Made by a program: the position numbers and the translations under genes
The notes under the pieces: model-generated
What the model was told of the DNA's origin: nothing
Database searches by the model: none
The model's input: the letters and a program-made list of their open reading frames with translations, nothing else
DNA from: Progne subis subis
Taxonomy: Eukaryota > Chordata > Aves > Passeriformes > Hirundinidae
NCBI GenBank assembly: GCA_022316685.1
Contig: JAKJHU010000046.1
Coordinates: 6,919,001 to 6,983,000, forward strand
Reading direction: 5' to 3'
DNA: 64,000 nucleotides
Shown here: positions 23,210 to 36,878 of the stretch, in pieces
Layout: every line of letters begins with the position of its first letter
Numbering within the stretch: the first letter of the stretch is position 1

Positions 23210-26200
23210 AAACCAATAAAACTAGGAGCAGTCAGAGACTAGGCTAAAGGAGAAAAATGTCTGAGTGCACTGGAGACATTTTATTGCAATAGGGATATTT
23301 TTAGCTTGATCTCCCTTACCAGCTAGGCTGAAGGGAGAAGGACAAGCATAAACAGATTTGAATTCAGGTCTCAAGAAATAATGAAGGACGATTTTCAGAT
23401 ATGTAACCATTTTCCAATTGAAAACAATAAAATAAGTTTAATTTATATTGTAAAAAATTTCCCTAAAACTTTTACTTTCAAAACTGAAACACAATATGAG
23501 AAGTGTGTATTTAATAGGTCTTACTGAAGACTTTTTGTGTTTACATGCAAAAATATAGTGAAGCACCAGAGGGCACCATTCTATGCACAAAAATACCAAC
23601 AGTTAAGTAAGCAAAAAAGCTTCTCTCCAGAGAACTGAAATTCAGCCAAAAATTATAAAACTTAACATGCCAAGAATTCCATACAACTCTTCAAAAAATT
23701 TTTAATATTCAAAATAAATCATCCTGAAATCATCTACCTATTCCATAATGACAACTCCATAGATACACATTATCACTCAAAGTGAGCATCATAAATGTCC
23801 TCACAAATTGTTACAGTCTCACTCCAAAAATATATTTCTGCTATCATTTCATACAAATATTTCTGTGCATGCAATCAGGATATATGTCCTTAAATGCCTG
23901 ACTGTAGTTGGGAGTAAAAGACGATGAGAATTCCGCCAACATGGAAGGAAATTTTTAAGTTAGAAGGAAAAAAAAAAAAATCATATAGGCCCAGAAACTA
24001 ATTAATACATTGACTAGACTACTGGAGGGGCAGACAGTGGAAGTGCATATAGACTATTAAGTGTAAAAGGACAAGAGCGCCAAATAATTTTTTGGAAGTT
24101 CAGCAAATACCTCAAATTTGCTTTTTTCCCCTCTTCATCTCCAGTCTATCTGCACATCCATGGCCTCTAGACTAGGAAAGTACAATAACCAGACCTAAGC
24201 ACAACTTCTACTGTAATTGTCTGTTTTTAGCATGGAAAAATAGATTTCAAGAATAATCAGGATGGGAACTAAAGTAATTTTGTCTCTTATCTATAGCAAT
24301 AGCTGTAACTTTTCAAAGGAGAGAACAACTGCTTGGTAAATGAGGCTTCAGGCCAAAAAAATGAACTTGAAGAGTTTATTTCATTAAAAATAAAATCTCC
24401 ATACTTTCATAAGAAAATAGGAATTAAGCAGATAATATGAATTCCTGGTCGGTAATAACTCTCTCACTTAAAAATCATCACTAGAACAGTCTATTAGATA
24501 AAGAAAAAAGTAATACTTAACAAATTCCATTGGAGTTTTTAAAAATTATTATTTCTTGAAGGTTTTGGGATGGTTTTATGTGTTCTTTTAAACAGGCAAT
24601 CATTCAACTTTTAATTCCAATCCATATTCAGGAAAGACAAATCTGAGCTTATGGAGCATTACTGTAAACTTTTTGGTAGAACAATTCTCCTTCTAGTAAT
24701 CATTTATAATAACAGGCTCTAGCTGCAGCAGAGACTTCTAAAACAGGTCATGTATTCTAAAATAGCCAAAAAAACATGTCAGAAAAAAGAGAAAAAAAAA
24801 ACAGCAATCTTTTTACAGGACAAAAAAATTCCTTACTAACGACTTGTCACCTTCCACCATTTTCACACCTCCCCCAGCCCGTCCTGTTCTGTCCCATTTC
24901 TAGGATGAATTGCAGGTTTCCCCACCCTTGCCTATATTGCCACGAAGTCTTTCATTTCCTGATTACACAAGACATATGAAGCAATTAAAAACTGTACGTA
25001 CACATTCCTTTCAGGATACTGATAACCAGTCAGTAAGTGCCAATCAGTTACAACTCCATGAATGCTGTGACAATGACAGGAATTACACATATCTGTACAA
25101 CAGTTGTACAGGTTTGACACGGGATTTCAGTCTGACCATGCAACCTCTGACCTTCAACGGAAGCAAGAGAAAAAGATTCATTTGTAGAGCTTCAAATTAA
25201 GCACCAGGGGGGTAGAAAAATTACTGATTACTTTCATCAATTAAATGAAGGCACAAAAAAAATCCCCTTAAACATGCACTTTTTGTTCAAATTTTCAATG
25301 TAATACTTTAAACAAAATGCACACACAAATAAACCAACTCTCAAATGAAGAAACTCTGCTTATGGATATTAATGTTTTTATAATTAGTATCTTGCTACCA
25401 ATGCCAATTTTGTCCTGATGCTAGAGATGCTCTCAACTAGTTCCCATACACGCACTGCAAGAAGTGACCCCCTAGATGCTCTCCCTATTTCTCTTTTCAT
25501 TGAAAAAGATCCCAAAATGAAACAGCAACACAGAACGATACTAAATAAAATTTTAAAATAAAGTAATATCTACAGTTCAAATTTGCATGATGAATTTAGT
25601 GGGATCAGTACAAGCACAAAACACTAACAATGCAAATTAAGATTCTGCCCTTAAAACAGCCCTGTCACATTGTGACTATAACCATGGCATCCCTAACCAC
25701 GATACTGTATCACACACTCCATTTAAACTGCAATTTCACAGGAAACTCTGCAGAAACTTCCTTTGTCCTACAATATACAAAGATATTTTCTGTTTACACA
25801 AGCTGCAAACTTTGTAGGGATTTTTTCCATGGAGCAATTTCATATAGGTGGCTACATACACCCTAAAAAGCTTTATAAAATGATGTCCAGGTGTTTCCTG
25901 TAATTCAATTGCAGTTATGGTAATAAGCACTTTTCTTAAAACCTAAGTAGTCTTTCAATGCCAGATGCTACCTGTGTTCCAGTTCTGCCATTCTTACTCA
26001 TAATTACATCTCACCATTCTATTTAAAAGCTCACATTACATGCCAGAACAACACAGCTATGGCCTATTCAGAGAAAAGATTTTATTAACCTTAGTTTAGC
26101 TGTTATGCTTTGCTTGCCTGGTTTTCCTGGATGTGCAATTTCTGTGAATTGTTCTCACTAATAGTATCCTGTTTCTATGAGCAGGAAAGGGCCGAGTACA

Positions 26201-26927
26201 GTTTGTTAGCTAACATTACTTCCTATAAGCAGGGTCCTTATTCTGTAGTAGCAGCACTAGAGCAGTCATTGTTCATGCTGGATAAGCTATGGATCATGCT
26301 GATGGCTGTTAATGGACATCCTCTGCAGCGAAACATGAACTGATAATCAGCACGCCCAGATTTGCAATAGACTTCCTCCTTCCTGTTTTTACACTGCTGA
26401 CCAAGGAGATGCCTCTTCCTGCTAAGCCTTTGTGTGTTACTGATGTATGAAGCAAGAAACTGAAAAACAAGTTCTACGCTACCAGTTTTTTTCCTAATTT
26501 TGTGTTGTAATAGTAGATAAAAAGGCAGCAAAGGAAACGGCAGCTTTGCTCGCTTTGGTACTGGCTAGCGCCATGGAATGAGGTGCCAAGTTTGGCCATC
26601 TGTTTCATGTACCTAAATGGATACAAGTGGATGTAGTTGGAACCTACGTTGTGTCATAGAATAGAAAGTAAGAAACTGAAGTCTATACAGCAATATTTTT
26701 ATCTTCCCTTAATATCTCCAGAGACTGTTTGTTACATAGATTTTTATATTTTAGGAGCAACGGGTTAATCTGTAAGTCAAACTGTGAACTTCTAAGTTCT
26801 TTTAAAAAATTTGATGAGATTTCCGTTACACACACACCAGAAATAATCAGGCGTCTATTACAACCTTTAGCTGATCTGTCAACTTTATCTAGAGCACTTG
26901 AGACATAATCATCGAGATGAATCCACA

Positions 26928-26981
26928 CCAATTGTTTTGGAAGAAAATAACTTTCCAATTGTTTTGGAAGAAAATAAATTT
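26928..26981. repeat. 27-bp tandem duplication (2 copies)
   Basis: Two adjacent 27-bp units start CCAATTGTTTTGGAAGAAAA and differ at only one base. This points to a recent local duplication in intron 1. It is not coding. Confidence 0.9.
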
Positions 26982-29928
26982 CACATTTCAACAATGTCGT
27001 ATGTCTCTTCAGAAGACATATGAAATAGAACAGAATATTTAATGTCAGGAATGTGTAAGTTACTTATTTCAATGCTTCAAATATCAACACTACACAGATG
27101 TAAATACATTTTTTCAGAAATTTAAGAAGTCCCAGATAAAATAAAACACCCAGTAATTAAAAAGTTTCAAACCCAATTGGCTTAAGAATGTATTCTATTC
27201 AATACACATCAAACCAGACAATTCTTTCGGTGTCACACTCTTCTGCAAGCATATAACCAGAGCATGTATTTTACAACGATTTTATATTACTCATTTTTGT
27301 TAACTCTATGAACTCATATAGCCTATACATTAAAAATCATCATGTATTTAATTCATGTAAAACAGCCTGTGCTGTATATTCTTTGCATATCTCCCAGGAT
27401 CACTGAAGAAAATAAAACATGACTTCTAAAAAAAGTCTGTTTTCAATTCAGAAGCTGAAGTGAAACTCAGTGTTTCTCTCAGTTAGGAAGCGATTAAGAG
27501 TGTTGATGCAAATGACTAACTACAGTTTTCTACCTGCTTGATAAACAAACTAAGAAAATATGTTCGTTTCTTTGCAGCTTCCTAAGTTTATGAAACATAC
27601 CAGACAAATTTACAGTATTAAAGAGTATCTACTATGCTACTTTTATGGTGAAATTAACTGAAAACAAAACTTGCAAGAAAACATTGCTTCCATGAACAAA
27701 ACGGGGTAAAAATCCTTCAAAGTCACTCCATGCCTAAGGAAGTGTGCAAACTGTGAAAGTCTCAAAACTTGATAGCTTAAACATTTCCTTTTGAAGCTGA
27801 AATGTCTCAAAAGTATCCCCCAGGTACATATATGACAGTATATGCTTTATTAATTTCGTATTACTCCAATTCACAGGAGAATTGCAAGTTATACTCACTG
27901 CAATTTTGCAAGCAAATTACTTTCCCTGAGACAGTGAAAATCCCACTCACAGTATGAGAACTGAACACTTTTCTCATGCTATATTAAAAAAAAAAAAAAA
28001 TCCCCAGCGTCTTTTAGGTCTTCTCTGTCCAATCCCACGTCTTTCCATCAAGGCTGATGCACCCTAAAAGCTGTTTCCTCCCTTCTTAATACCTCCATCG
28101 GTGATTAAGTTCCGTACTAGTTTGCTATTACTGGCAAAGGTTGAGGTACGGGAAGGGCTTCAGCCAGGCTCCAGGAGAGATCATTAACTCCTTCCTGCAC
28201 AGGACACAGTTTGCCAGGAGTACAGATAGTTCCTTAGTAGACATGTACAAGATGAGGAAGAGACACTTCGCTGAAAATACTTCATCAAGCTGACCTCAAA
28301 TTGAACTGTTATTGTTATACTAAGCTCTGTGCTGACAGGGATTAGATTTGGGCATTTCAACCATCACCAGAAAATAGCCAGAAAGACACCCGCAGATAGA
28401 TTTTACAACTAGCCACTGCAAGCCCTTCAGCAAGATAAAATCTCATGTGATTACTTGATGCTGATGCAAAGCTAGGTCTGTATTTTTGAATGAGTTAGTA
28501 CTTAATAGTTTACTACAACCCATAAAAATAGCTTCCTATTTGCAAAATCCTTTTCTGGCATTATCTTAAAAGCATTATTTAAGACACATTAATCTCACAT
28601 TAATCCTGAATGAGCTCATTTTACTAGTATAATACATAAAATGCAACATGACAAAACTTGCAAATACACCACCACTTAAGTCAAAGCCAGACTTTTTTTA
28701 ACTGAATTATGCTAAGGCTCCTCAGGTAGATATCTGAATTGAGAAAATTGCAATGTCTCAGAGCAATGGTTCAGCCACATACAAAGCAAGCTGAAGCACA
28801 GGCTATGCTGTTGGCATTCCAAAAAAATCTGCAAGGAAGTAAGCACCCATGTGACTGGCATTTGTGAAGGATGTAAAATTATGCACTTCCTGTGCACACA
28901 GGTTCAAAATCTGGGTCACCAGCCACTGAATAAAATCAGCCTGAGGAACAAGTCAACGAAGAGATGACAGGAATAAGAACTGGCTTTTCTGCATTTAACT
29001 GACGTAAGAGTGCACAAGCATAAACTGTTCATACGAAGAGAAGGCTGAATTTAAACAAGACAATGACACAAACTGCATGAAATATCTATTAAGTACACTA
29101 TTATGATGATGATGTATCAGATGATTCCCCTATTTTATAAGCTTTAGTGCATTTTGAAACTGGTTTCCTAAACACTGGGACAATTTCAAACTCTTTGGTA
29201 ATGCTTGTGAAATTGGAGAGAGCTATTCCAAAACAATTCACGCAGGTTACTATCTAGGTTAAAGCTTCACTTGGCAGTTGCCCACTTGGAAATCACTGCA
29301 AGAGTTGAGTCAGAAGCTGATGCGTGAACAGTTAAAAGATCGAGATAACCTGATCTGCAGACACATATTTCATTACAAACTTAATCAGCATTGAACCTAA
29401 AGATTTTTTCACAACAACAACAACAAAAAAATGCAGTGCAGAGATGATTACCTGCAAACAGTTTCAGGCTTTACAAAAGCTTGAGAAGCAATATGTTGAA
29501 ACTTGCAGTAATAGAAGTGATTCCTTTTAAAATACTTTTGCTACCAATGGCAAATCTGACCAGGCTACAGAAAAATCAGAAATGCGGTTCTGCTGCTGAA
29601 TGCCAGATTAATCAGTCTACAGCACACACTCTTCATATGCCCTTTTGACTCTATATAATGGACTAGCAATAAAAAAAAAGAATCATTCCTTTATAGCGAT
29701 ATACATCACACTGGCAGTTGCTTTATCCGACTGTTGTGTTTCAACTCAAATACTTGGAATACCATCAAATCCTGCACCAAGTAACAAAATCTACAACTGA
29801 CACTACAAGCAATCCTCTAATTTTTTAGGATACACTGGCTCACAGTGAGCAGGCCATTCTCCTTACTCCATAACAACCCAGTTACAAAACAGAAGTCAGC
29901 TATTATTATAAACTGGTATATAAATATA

Positions 29929-30228
29929 TGTGCTGGGTAGAGCTTTTCTTCACAGTGGCTGGTATGGGGCTGTGTTTTGGATTTGTGCTGAGCACAGGGC
30001 TGATAACACAGATGTTGTTGCCATTGCTGAGCAGGGCTCACACACAGCCAAGGCCCCCTCGTGCTGCCAGGCTGGCGAGGAGGCTGGGGGAGACACAGCC
30101 AGGACAGGTCAGCCCAGGGACCAAAGGGACGTTCCAGACCAGAGGGCATCATGCTCAGGACATAAAGAGAGGGAACAAGAAGGAAGGAAGGAGACATTTG
30201 GAGTGATGACATTTTGCCACAATAACCC
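29929..30228 (+). mobile_element. Solo LTR of an avian endogenous retrovirus, 5' part
   Basis: The segment starts TGTGCTGGGTAGAGC and continues with features I recognise from LTRs abundant in bird genomes: GTGGCTGGTATGGGGCTGTG, GGATTTGTGCTGAGCACAGG, and a TATA-like ACATAAAGAG near 30158. It breaks off near 30228 where a CR1 is inserted; the rest resumes at about 30958. No internal retroviral genes are present on either side, so it is a solo LTR. The exact family cannot be named without a repeat library. Confidence 0.78.
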
Positions 30229-30957
30229 CCTGCAGTGCTACAGGCTGGGGATGGTGTGGCTGGACAGTATCCAGGGAAAAAAAGAGAAAAGGACATGGGG
30301 ATACTGGTTGACAACCAGCTGAACATGAGCCAGCAGTGTGCCCTGGCAGCCAAGAAGGACAACAGCCTCCTGGCCTGTATCAGGAATGGCCAGGAGAAGC
30401 AGGGAGGTCATTCTTCCCCTGTACTCAGCACTGGTGAGGCCACACCTTGAGTGCTGCAGTTCTGGGCCCCTCAGTTTAGGAAGGACGTTGAGATGCTCGT
30501 GTGCATCCAGAGGAGGCAACGAGGCTGGTGAGGGGCTTGGAACACAAGTCCTGTGAGGAACAGCTGAGGGATCTGTGGTTGTTTAGCCTGGAGAAAAGGA
30601 CACTCAGGGGTGACCTTATCACTCTCTAGAACTCCCTGAAAGGAGGTTGTAGCCAGCTGGGGGTTGGTCCCTTCTCCCAGGCAACAACCAATAGAACAAG
30701 AGGACACGTCTTAAACTGCGCCATGGGAAGTTTAGGTTAGAGATCAGGAAAAAATTCTTCACTGAAAGAGTGATCGGGCACTGGAATCATCTGTCCAGGG
30801 AGGTGGTGGAGTCATCATCCCTGAGTGTTGTTTAAAAAAAAAAAAGACTGGATGTGGCACTCAATGCCAAGGTTAAGTTGATGAGGAGGTGTTAGGTCAT
30901 AGGTTGGACTCAATGATCTCAAAGGTCTTTTCCAGCCTAGTTCATTCTGTGATTCTT
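30229..30957 (+). mobile_element. CR1 LINE, 5'-truncated, inserted in the LTR
   Basis: About 730 bp match the 3' end of CR1, the main bird LINE, in plus orientation. Landmarks are CAGTGCTACAGGCTGGGGA, CTGAACATGAGCCAGCAGTG, GGCCCCTCAGTTTAGGAAGG, TGTTTAGCCTGGAGAAAAGG and the final GGTCTTTTCCAGCCTAG...ATTCTGTGATTCTT. It retains remnants of the ORF2 C-terminus and the 3' UTR; the reading frame is broken and there is an internal A run near 30834-30844. It is inactive. Confidence 0.92.
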
Positions 30958-31192
30958 CCAAAGTAATGCTACTTGCGATGGGGTGCTCCTGTCCTGGACA
31001 TGGCTGAACACCTGTCTGCCCACGGCATGAAGTGAATTCATTCCTAACTTTGCTTCCCTTATTTAAATGTTTTTATGCCAACCCGTAAATTTTCCAGCTT
31101 CTACCCTTCTGATTCTCTCCCCCACCCTGCAAGTGGGGGAGTGAATGAGCAGCTAGGTGGGCTTGGCTGCTGGCTAGGGTTAAACCACAACA
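30958..31192 (+). mobile_element. Solo LTR, 3' part (after the CR1 insertion)
   Basis: The sequence resumes the LTR: GACATGGCTGAACACCTGTC, then CTTCTGATTCTCTCCCCCAC, then TGCTGGCTAGGGTTAAACCA, ending CCACAACA with the terminal CA. With the 5' part the LTR comes to about 535 bp. Bases outside the two ends (ATATA at 29924-29928 and ATACA at 31193-31197) match at 4 of 5 positions, consistent with a decayed target-site duplication. Confidence 0.78.
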
Positions 31193-34100
31193 ATACACAT
31201 GACAGTCCTGATCCAAAAGAGACCAGGGCTATCACACAAAGAATTTCCAGTTCTTCGGGGCTACTTTGTAACTTCTGTTTGAAAGAGAACCAGGAATGAA
31301 GCATATTAACTTGAAAATTGAGAAGGGCTTGAAGAGAGAACATTAATAAAGATAGGATCTACTGATTTTCAAACCAATAGGTTTGAAATTCTATAAAATA
31401 CTATTATACTATTTGAAATCAAAATATATGATCAAACCCTTAAAACTCTAATCAAAAGCACCGGCTGATGATCTCAGAGTACTCTTACGTCTGTTCTATA
31501 TTTAAAACAAGGCTAAGCTATAGACAAAAACGCTAATTGTTGGCTCATGCTCCAAAACCAAAATAATGAAAACAGAGAAAAACTACTTTAGACAATCCTA
31601 CCAGACAAGTAAGACCACAGGAGAAAAATGAAGGCAACCACATTTTGTTATTGGATAACCACATCACAAATCCCAACAGACCATAGGCAGAAAAAGTATT
31701 TCCCTGCCTGCAATTGCGTTAATGCTGTAAAAACTTCCTACATTTTGAGATTTCATTCATACTGCCTATGTTACCACTCACTAACGGTTGTGCTGAAGAC
31801 ACAGAATCACATACTTAAATCATGCCAATTGGTAACTGTAATGTACACTTTCAGCAAAACTGAAGTTACATAACATTTAGGCACTTCACTCATTTTATTT
31901 TGGACAGGCCCTCTCAATGAATACAAGAATATCTCCAAAATACAAATTACAGACCACAGTCTGGGCAGAGCACCTGCAGTTGCAAAGTGTACCACAACAC
32001 AGTAAAAGCAGCAGAATTAGACTCTCACTCCATATCTCTAACTCTGAATTTTCTTAGAGACCTTGATCAGCAAAGGGCAAAATAGTCTTGCTTATTTTTC
32101 TAATGATGCCTTACTAAAGTGTAGCTTTCACCTTCAGCTTTTCTGCAACACAAGGACAGAAGTTCAGAATGAGGAGCTATAAATTGGTTCTAGTACTTCA
32201 GCCAAACTCATTTAGGACGTCCAACCTCCAAAATCTGTTTAACCTAAATGAGAAAAATGTAGCACTATACAGAAATTATTTTGCTTTGCAGTCTCAGCTC
32301 AGTGCTGCTTTTACCAGCGCAATGCAGTCCTAGATCAGTGGAAGGTGACTGCAGCATACTGCAGCATCAGACAGAAATGCATCAACTGAACAGTGCTTGT
32401 GGGAGTGCCTGCTGCAGCCAGAGACAACAGGACAGTGAAATGTCTTCACAGGAGGCTCCCTAAGAACTCTGCAAAGAAGTTTCATGGCCAGCACAACTTA
32501 GAGAAACCTAGAAGATGCTCTAACATCTACCAGGCAACAGCTTGGTGATGACAGATTTCAGGAAGAGAGAATTTGATTAAAAGCATCTTTACACTGACTT
32601 TTGAGGAGCACTTTCCAAGCCGTGACTGTGGGTTAAAGCTACAGACTACATTCTACTTATAGACACATCGATAGACATAGCACCTCCTTATCAACTTCAC
32701 CTTAGCAACAAAACTTCCATTATCAAATCCTCCACAGTTTTTATATTTAATTTTACTTTTGTGGTTTTGTACAATCAAAGGATTGTGGGCATGGAGGTAC
32801 TCCCCTGACAGGCTATGTATGGGGATCACAGAATACTGCAGACTTAGCAATGCAAAGCTCACAAGATGAAGTGTTTAGAGAAAGTCTACCATATGCTTAT
32901 GAAATATATTGCCAAGCTAGAGTTTAAGAGTTAATTCATTTATTTTTTAAAAACACTTTGAAATACTACACATTACTACAGACACAAAGATACTCATATC
33001 TGTAGTACACAGGGCAGCGGCAGAACAACTTCTCTGTTGAGTTCCACTTTGACCTTTTTCAACCAACCATAAACTAACCATCAAATAAAGTCAACTATTT
33101 TCTTCAGAAGAGAATCTGTCTTACCACAGCACGTCCAACTGACTATTCAAGAAGTGTTAAGACCCTAAGTTCAGTGAGGACCTTAAGTTTTTTGTTATTA
33201 ACTTCTGGATTTTTCTGTTGTTGCTGAGAGGATTATGGGAACTGTCTTTCTTTTTGTCTTCTTCCATTTTCTTTCTAAAGATTAGAAATGTGATAGTTCT
33301 CCCTGAGAGAAATTCAAAAGTATGTATGCAACATGAATTATACTATATTAACATGTTATATAAAAAGGTGACAGTGATGAGCCTTTAACAAATTTTGTCA
33401 TTAATCTCGTTTTGTTAGCCGTTAAAGCAAAAAAGATGCTGATAAAAGCTTCACAGAGTCTGATGAAAAAAAAAATTAATCCTGGTTTTCTAAATACACA
33501 GCCTGGCCTATTTAATGAAAGGCATGTTGGCTTAAGTCTCATTTATAATGATTCAGCATGTTACTGAATTTAGAGGTGCAAGTAAAATAGCAGCAGATTT
33601 AAATCAATACATTCATCCAATTAAAATCAAAACAGAAAATTAAATTAATTTAATCCAATACAATCTCTTCATTTCTTGAGATGCAGAGCAGTCTTTAGGA
33701 GCTAACTCTTGTAAACAGTAAATAATACCAACTGCACTAGCTGTATGCTGATTCCTCATATAAAGGACCTGCATTTCACATTCCTTTTTATGGGTAGATC
33801 TCAGCAGTAGAAAATCACCTGCAGGATCAATCTGTAAGTTGCTCCTTACTTGCAAATTATACACAGAACCATTATATATCAATAAATGCTATTATTTTTA
33901 TACTGTAAGAACAAGTGCTGCCACTCTTGTATCAGGGTAGGAAACAGCACTCTGGCAGGGAGAGCTATACCCAACCAGCAAGCAAAACACACAAGAAAAA
34001 CAGGAAGAAAAATGTGTTTCCATGGAATCTACATATGGCCCACAAGAAAAAAAGTATACTTTCTTTGTGAAGCATGGATGCACTAGGAAGACATTAATAG

Positions 34101-34730
34101 CTTGATATTAACAATTAAGGATAAGTCAGATCTTGCATATCCTACAATCTTCATCATTTAATATTACCTCATGCTACTTATCCGAACCACTCACCTCAAG
34201 TCCCTTCTTTTGTTCTGCTACTTAAATAGGTATGTTGGTACTTCATTTCACGTGGCAATGCTATAAATATTCTCCCACTGTTACAAGCCAGAGATTACAA
34301 AATTATTCCACTTCACATAATGAAATTTATGTAATCTCAGTCATTACGTTAGACAACTGGCTTCAATAGCTTCTGTGACTGGAAATCAATGGGTCACTTC
34401 ATGTTGTAGCCTCATGCAACTGCACACAGAATTACTCAACTCATTTCTTTGATTTATATTGTTATCTAGTTAAAAACTAGATCTCATGCAGAAAATAATG
34501 CTCCATTTTATGTTCATGCTTCTTTCACTGAAATAGATCTTGTAATTTGATGTGGGATTTCAGATTTTTCAGTTTCACACAGCAATTCACAAATTGTAAC
34601 AGACAGAGCTGAGCAGACAGCTCAAGTTTTGATCTTAAACACTTCTGTTCTTAGGGAGTAGAAGCATAATTCTGTGGTATTCACTGAACTTCTTTCAAAA
34701 CATTCAGCCAGGTGTAACCACTCTTTCACC

Positions 34731-34751
34731 TTTTTTTTTTTTTTTTTTTTT
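34731..34751. repeat. T21 homopolymer
   Basis: Twenty-one consecutive T in intron 1. A-rich runs follow on the same strand at about 34865-34898. Confidence 0.9.
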
Positions 34752-36792
34752 AATTTGTAATTGAACACTAGAGGTTAAATCAGACCAAAATGCACTTTTT
34801 CCTTAAGAATCCTGAAAGTCAGAAATGCAAAATCTCCTTACTGGAAAGTGAGTGATAGGACAGGAACATGAGAAAAAAAAAGGAAAAAAAAAAAAAAATT
34901 TAGTCTTTATAAAAGCATCAGCACATTTTAAATGCTTAATACATATAAAACATTCATATAGTCCCTTCCCCATCCATACCTGTGGATGCCTTCTACTGTG
35001 CAGTCTAATACCCTGTCCTTTCTACAGGTTACTCTGATATAAGCTTTACACTGAAGATGGTGGCAAAACTGCAATTATATTTAATATTTTCTTGCGGGTT
35101 TTTTTTTTGCAGGCATCAGCTTAAACTTGCCTGGTGCTTGTTAAGTGAAATATGGTGAAAACGCCTCCAGGGACAACTCAAGTCTGAAAGCTTGACTTTC
35201 TCTCAGCCTAAGCCCACAGACAGGTGAGGCTCCTCGTGATGCTCAGCTTCAGCATCTCCACACTGTATTCACAAGAGCAGCTGTGTTTAAGGAACATGAG
35301 GGGAGATCAGAGAGCGGTTTGCTCAAGCTGACCTCCAAGACCAGACTGAGCCAGCAAACAGTCCCCATGTGATGTCTAGACGACCCCCCACACTCCCCAT
35401 GGAGGCTTTCAGAGGACTGATCAGCCCCAGCCTAAGGCAAACGCCACCTCCCACACAGCCTTGGAGGATCCACTGTAGACACAGGTAGCCGACCTCAAAA
35501 TCAACTGCTGTGATGTGCAAAATGACCCATTTGGCATGCAACAGAAACTTCTCTTCCACCAGTTCTCAGGACTGGGTTCCTTACCCGGGTGGCCCGCATT
35601 CACCCTTTCCCAGCCGTATCCACACTCTCCACCAGGCACCATTCCCACGCAGGAAAAGCCAGCAGCACCATGCTCATTGCTTTGCAGCATGCTGCCACAC
35701 AAACTGCCTTTTCCAGTTTTCTGCACACAGGCTCACTGTATGTTCTCAAAGAGATAACATTCAAATTCACAGTTCTCTCTCCCTCGTCTGGCTAGTGCCT
35801 ATGCTTTTTTACTTCTTTCAGACATCTTTAATCGGGGAAGCACTTGAAAAGCTCCATGATGAAGATTCCCTTTCCCATGTGTTTGGTCTATAACCCAATT
35901 CAATATCCACAGGCTCTGCCCTTACCTCCCCAGCTCTAAGTGAAAGGCACCTCCACATTCGCCTCTAACAGGAAAGGTTATGCAAAACCTTTTCTTCAAC
36001 ATACAGGCTAAGCATTTGGCAGTATGTGGAATTGGAGGGAAAAGCCAGAAAAACAAACCATAGAAGTCAGGGCACACCAGAAATGCGCTAAACACTGTCA
36101 CATTTCCAAGGAAACTGACCAAGGTAGTAGGTTTCAGACCGCACCATTAGAGGTAGCATAGTGGAGCACTACAACACGCACCCATGATACGGTTTCAGCC
36201 CCTTTCTCAGCACAGAACCGGGGGGACCGGCACAGCCAGGGATCTGACTCGTGTCCAAGTGCGGGCAGCAAAGGCCAGCACTGGGTTACGGCGGGTGCCC
36301 CAAGCGCGGCCACCCTCGCCGGGCGCAGGGCCCAGGGCCGCCGCGTCCCGAGGCCGCACTCCGGCCCCGCCGGAGCCGGGCCGTGCCCGCCCGCTTTCCC
36401 GGCAGACAATGGCAGGGAGCGGCCAGCCCGGAGCCGGGCCACGGCCGCTGTGTCCGCTCGGCCTCCCTTCCCTGTCAGCGCCCCGGCACGGCGTGACAGC
36501 CCCGCTCCCTGCCCGCGCCGCACCGGCCCCTTCCCTCCGCCCCGGAGCGCCCGGGACGGGCGGCGGCGGTCGAGCTCCACGGAGCGGCAGCGGGCGGGGG
36601 CTGCGCGTCCCCTCCGCACCCGGAGCGGCCGCTCCTGCTCCCGCCGGCGGCGCTGCGGGCGGCCCCGCGGCGTCCCTGGGGAGCAGCTGTCAGAAAGCGC
36701 GGCCGGGCTGGGCCGCGCCTCCCCGGGCCGGCGGGCGGACAGGGCGGGGGAGCTTCGCTCGCTAGTGGCGCCGCAGCCCCCGCGCCCCGCAC

Positions 36793-36875
36793 CTCAGGGT
36801 GGGTCCCACGCAGGCCGTGTCGGTGCTCTCGATCTCCTGCAGGATCCGATCATGCTCGGGAAGACTCTCCGCCAT
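36793..36875 (-). CDS. EXOC6: EXOC6 exon 1a, coding part (main N-terminus)
   Basis: This exon encodes residues 1-27 plus the first two bases of Arg28: MAESLPEHDRILQEIESTDT, then ACVGPTL-AG, before a GTGCGG donor. It matches the N-terminus of mammalian EXOC6, which is a few residues longer near the start and shares PEH-RILQEIESTDTACVGPTLR. The start is the ATG in CCAAGATGGCGG, a good initiation context. It sits inside the CpG island, as expected for the broadly expressed transcript. Transcription start and 5' UTR extend to higher coordinates and are not resolved. Confidence 0.97.
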
Positions 36876-36878
36876 CTT
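36869..36878 (-). promoter_or_regulatory. YY1-type element overlapping the EXOC6 start codon
   Basis: AAGATGGCGG on the minus strand matches the YY1 consensus and includes the initiator ATG. In CpG island promoters such sites commonly lie just downstream of the transcription start, which would imply a short 5' UTR here (inference). Confidence 0.5.

Larger units (their letters stand above)
18153..36792 (-). other. EXOC6 intron 1
   Basis: An 18.6-kb intron between exon 1a and exon 2, the usual place for a long intron. It contains the split LTR with its CR1, the G16 tract, the 27-bp duplication and several A/T runs. The last 0.55 kb (from 36230) is part of the CpG island. The stretch 35.1-36.1 kb is moderately GC-rich without a recognised element. 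No coding exon was recognised. Confidence 0.9.

Noticed and set aside
26683..26994. 103-codon minus-strand frame with a repeated FLPKQLE-type motif
   Set aside because: The peptide repeat simply reflects the 27-bp DNA duplication. There is no splice context or homology.
29817..30707. Open frames of 92-181 codons on both strands
   Set aside because: All fall within the LTR and CR1 sequences and do not correspond to an intact retroelement protein.
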